15,429 nucleotides of DNA from an uncultured Actinomyces sp. GTDB lineage: Bacteria > Actinomycetota > Actinomycetes > Actinomycetales > Actinomycetaceae. Below are positions 14,266 through 15,429 of this stretch, one piece after another (the stretch's first letter is position 1; the number at the start of each line of letters is the position of its first letter). The translations under genes and the position numbers were made by a program. The DNA lies in the NCBI GenBank assembly GCA_900541895.1, contig UWSI01000039.1:1-15429 (forward strand), read 5' to 3'. The notes under the pieces are model-generated. The model saw only the letters and a program-made list of their open reading frames with translations. It was not told the origin of the DNA and ran no database searches.

Positions 14266-14340
14266 ATGTCGAAGAGGGGTCGTAAGCGTCGCGATCGTCG
14301 TAAGCACGGCGCGAACCACGGCAAGCGTCCTAACGCTTGA
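14266..14340 (+). CDS. 50S ribosomal protein bL37 (24 aa)
   Basis: The peptide begins MSKRGRKRRDRRKHG and ends NHGKRPNA. It is 24 residues, extremely basic, and matches the tiny actinobacteria-specific large-subunit protein bL37 first seen in the mycobacterial ribosome structure. GAGGAG lies just upstream (14254-14259), with a six-base gap to the ATG. It follows rsrA by 92 bp and ends 13 bp before a strong terminator, so it is probably the last cistron of the sigR-rsrA unit, though an own promoter cannot be excluded. The gene is too small for most ORF callers. Confidence 0.9.
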   Translation: MSKRGRKRRDRRKHGANHGKRPNA

Positions 14341-14353
14341 GCCGAATACGTTG

Positions 14354-14385
14354 CGCGCCCGGACCGGATGGTCCGGGCGCGTTTT
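14354..14385 (+). terminator. Intrinsic terminator of the sigR–rsrA–bL37 unit
   Basis: A perfect 12 bp stem pairs 14354-14365 with 14370-14381 around the loop GGAT and is followed at once by TTTT (14382-14385). It begins 13 bp after the bL37 stop codon. Confidence 0.93.
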
Positions 14386-14849
14386 GTATGCGCGTTGTTT
14401 ACGCCTTTTGTTTGCACTGCTGACGGGAACCAGGTGCGGTTGCGCGAGGCGCGCGTGACGCGAGGGGGGCGTGGGTACGGGACCAGGTGTGCGTCGTGTC
14501 TGGGGTGTGCGCCGCTGGATTTGCGTTCCTACAGCACTGGACAACGGTGTGCTCATAGGCTGCCGATCATGCTTGTGCCGCGCGCATGCGGATAGGTTAT
14601 TAAGGTATCCGGATGTTCGTAACCTATCCGCGTAGTAGGTTCGTCCGATGGGCTCTCGCCAGATTCCGACGGCGAGCAGATACGGCCTTCAGCCACCGGT
14701 ACCTACCACCACTAGTGTTTCCTCCCGATAGTCACGATGAGCACTCGCAGTGAGAAACGAACCCCTCTCGCGGCGTATCCTAGTACGTGCTCGCGCGCGG
14801 GGGTGTCCCGGTGCGTGCACACTGTTTCGTCGAATCGAAAGAGGCCGTC
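14386..14849. other. GC-rich non-coding stretch before the hydrolase
   Basis: No open frame here looks like a gene, and no tRNA fold or transposase remnant was found. It contains G-rich runs near 14461-14480, the 44 bp dyad at 14588-14631, a shorter CTCGCC/GGCGAG dyad (14655-14660 with 14671-14676) and a TATCCT hexamer (14776-14781) with no matching -35. Composition shifts toward high GC compared with the genes to the left. Confidence 0.55.
14588..14631. repeat. Long perfect inverted repeat, possible operator
   Basis: GCGGATAGGTTA (14588-14599) and TAACCTATCCGC (14620-14631) are exact reverse complements, 12 bp each. They are separated by 20 bp holding AAGGTATCC and the palindrome ATCCGGAT (14607-14614). 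A GGATA core thus recurs on both strands. There is no T-tract, so it is not a terminator. A regulator-binding site or recombination site is possible. Confidence 0.6.
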
Positions 14850-15429
14850 ATGTCCCTCCAGATGCGCGTTGTTCACTTCTGTATGGGGCTTGTGCCTCCG
14901 TTGCTACAGAGCGAGACAGTAACTGAGCAGATAGCGCTCCACGCCCCACAGCCCGCCCCGATGCCTGCACGCATGCGAGGACGTTTCACGGCGACGTGCG
15001 ACAAAGGCATAACCCGCGTGTTCCCGAAGCGGGGCCTGTGCCCGGGCGGTGTACTCATCTATCTGCATGGTGGAGCGTATGCGTACCCGATGGTCGCTGG
15101 TCAGTGGGGTATCGTCGAGGGCCTCATCGATCGCACCGGGCTGCCCGTCATCATCCCTGACTACCCGATTGCTCCCGCGCACACCGCGACCGACGCGTTC
15201 GACTTCGTTCAGCCCATCATCGATGAGGCGCAGGCCGAGTTCGGCCGCGTCATCCTCTTCGGCGACTCGGCGGGAGGCGGACTGGCCCTCTCCCTCGCCA
15301 TGCAGCGACGTGACGCGGGTGCGCGGCAGGTGGACGGCCTCGTCCTGTACGCCCCGTGGGTGGACGTGACCATGACGAATCCGCGCATCGAGGAGGTGCA
15401 GCGCCGCGACCGGGTTCTGCGTGTCCCCG
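14850..15429 (+). CDS. Alpha/beta hydrolase, hormone-sensitive-lipase type (3' end outside window)
   Basis: The first 193 codons of a carboxylesterase-like enzyme are present. The ATG at 14850 has GAGG five bases upstream. The oxyanion motif HGG is at 73-75 (YLHGGAYAY), and IIPDYPIAPAHTATDAF lies between it and the nucleophile elbow GDSAGG at 138-143, with Ser140. These are the hallmarks of the family IV (alpha/beta hydrolase_3) esterases. The catalytic Asp and His would lie past the window end. The first 35 residues are unusual, with Cys11 and hydrophobic FCMGLVPPLL that could anchor the protein weakly. Third codon positions from about residue 85 on are almost all G or C, unlike the genes to the left. 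The substrate cannot be predicted. Confidence 0.85.
   Translation, partial: MSLQMRVVHFCMGLVPPLLQSETVTEQIALHAPQPAPMPARMRGRFTATCDKGITRVFPKRGLCPGGVLIYLHGGAYAYPMVAGQWGIVEGLIDRTGLPVIIPDYPIAPAHTATDAFDFVQPIIDEAQAEFGRVILFGDSAGGGLALSLAMQRRDAGARQVDGLVLYAPWVDVTMTNPRIEEVQRRDRVLRVP

Noticed and set aside
14588..14720. tRNA or other structured RNA gene around the 44 bp dyad
   Set aside because: The sequence lacks the anticodon arm spacing and T-loop consensus, and the dyad spacer does not form a cloverleaf.

Overview
The window is ordinary chromosome from an actinomycete (phylum Actinomycetota). The markers are a sigR/sigH–rsrA redox sigma-factor pair followed by the 24-residue actinobacterial ribosomal protein bL37, aroA next to rsgA, an Rv3235-family gene beside secA, a BldC/excisionase-type small HTH protein and a DUF6912-like protein. 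GC is moderate for the phylum and the start codons mix ATG and GTG. This fits a host-associated lineage such as the Actinomycetaceae, but the genus is inference.

Layout, left to right: (1) An FCD-type GntR regulator on the minus strand is divergent from secA, with a 316 bp intergenic region holding a palindrome and short direct repeats. (2) secA (preprotein translocase ATPase) ends at a strong terminator and converges with the Rv3235-family gene. (3) A 409 bp non-coding stretch precedes that gene and ends in the terminator of the small HTH gene. (4) The HTH gene is divergent from a DUF6912-like gene. (5) The DUF6912-like gene converges with sbcC, only 3 bp apart. (6) A long minus-strand gene run reads doxX–aroA–rsgA–sbcD–sbcC, mostly with overlapping start and stop codons. 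It combines a membrane protein, the shikimate-pathway EPSP synthase, a ribosome-assembly GTPase and the SbcCD hairpin nuclease. (7) A divergent plus-strand unit carries sigR, rsrA and bL37 and closes at a 12 bp-stem terminator. (8) A GC-rich non-coding stretch with a long perfect inverted repeat leads into a hormone-sensitive-lipase-type alpha/beta hydrolase cut off by the window end.

The gene content is mostly core housekeeping, and I see no phage, transposase, CRISPR array, tRNA or rRNA. The interesting signals are regulatory. A GGAAT-N17-GTT element, resembling a SigR/SigH-type ECF promoter, appears three times on the plus strand, always outside genes. One copy lies just upstream of sigR itself, where it could yield an N-terminally extended sigma factor like the one described in Streptomyces. 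The Rv3235-family leader contains a perfect 10 bp inverted repeat that would pair with its own Shine-Dalgarno. A 44 bp dyad sits in front of the GC-shifted hydrolase. All of these were read by eye, without alignments, folding or database searches.
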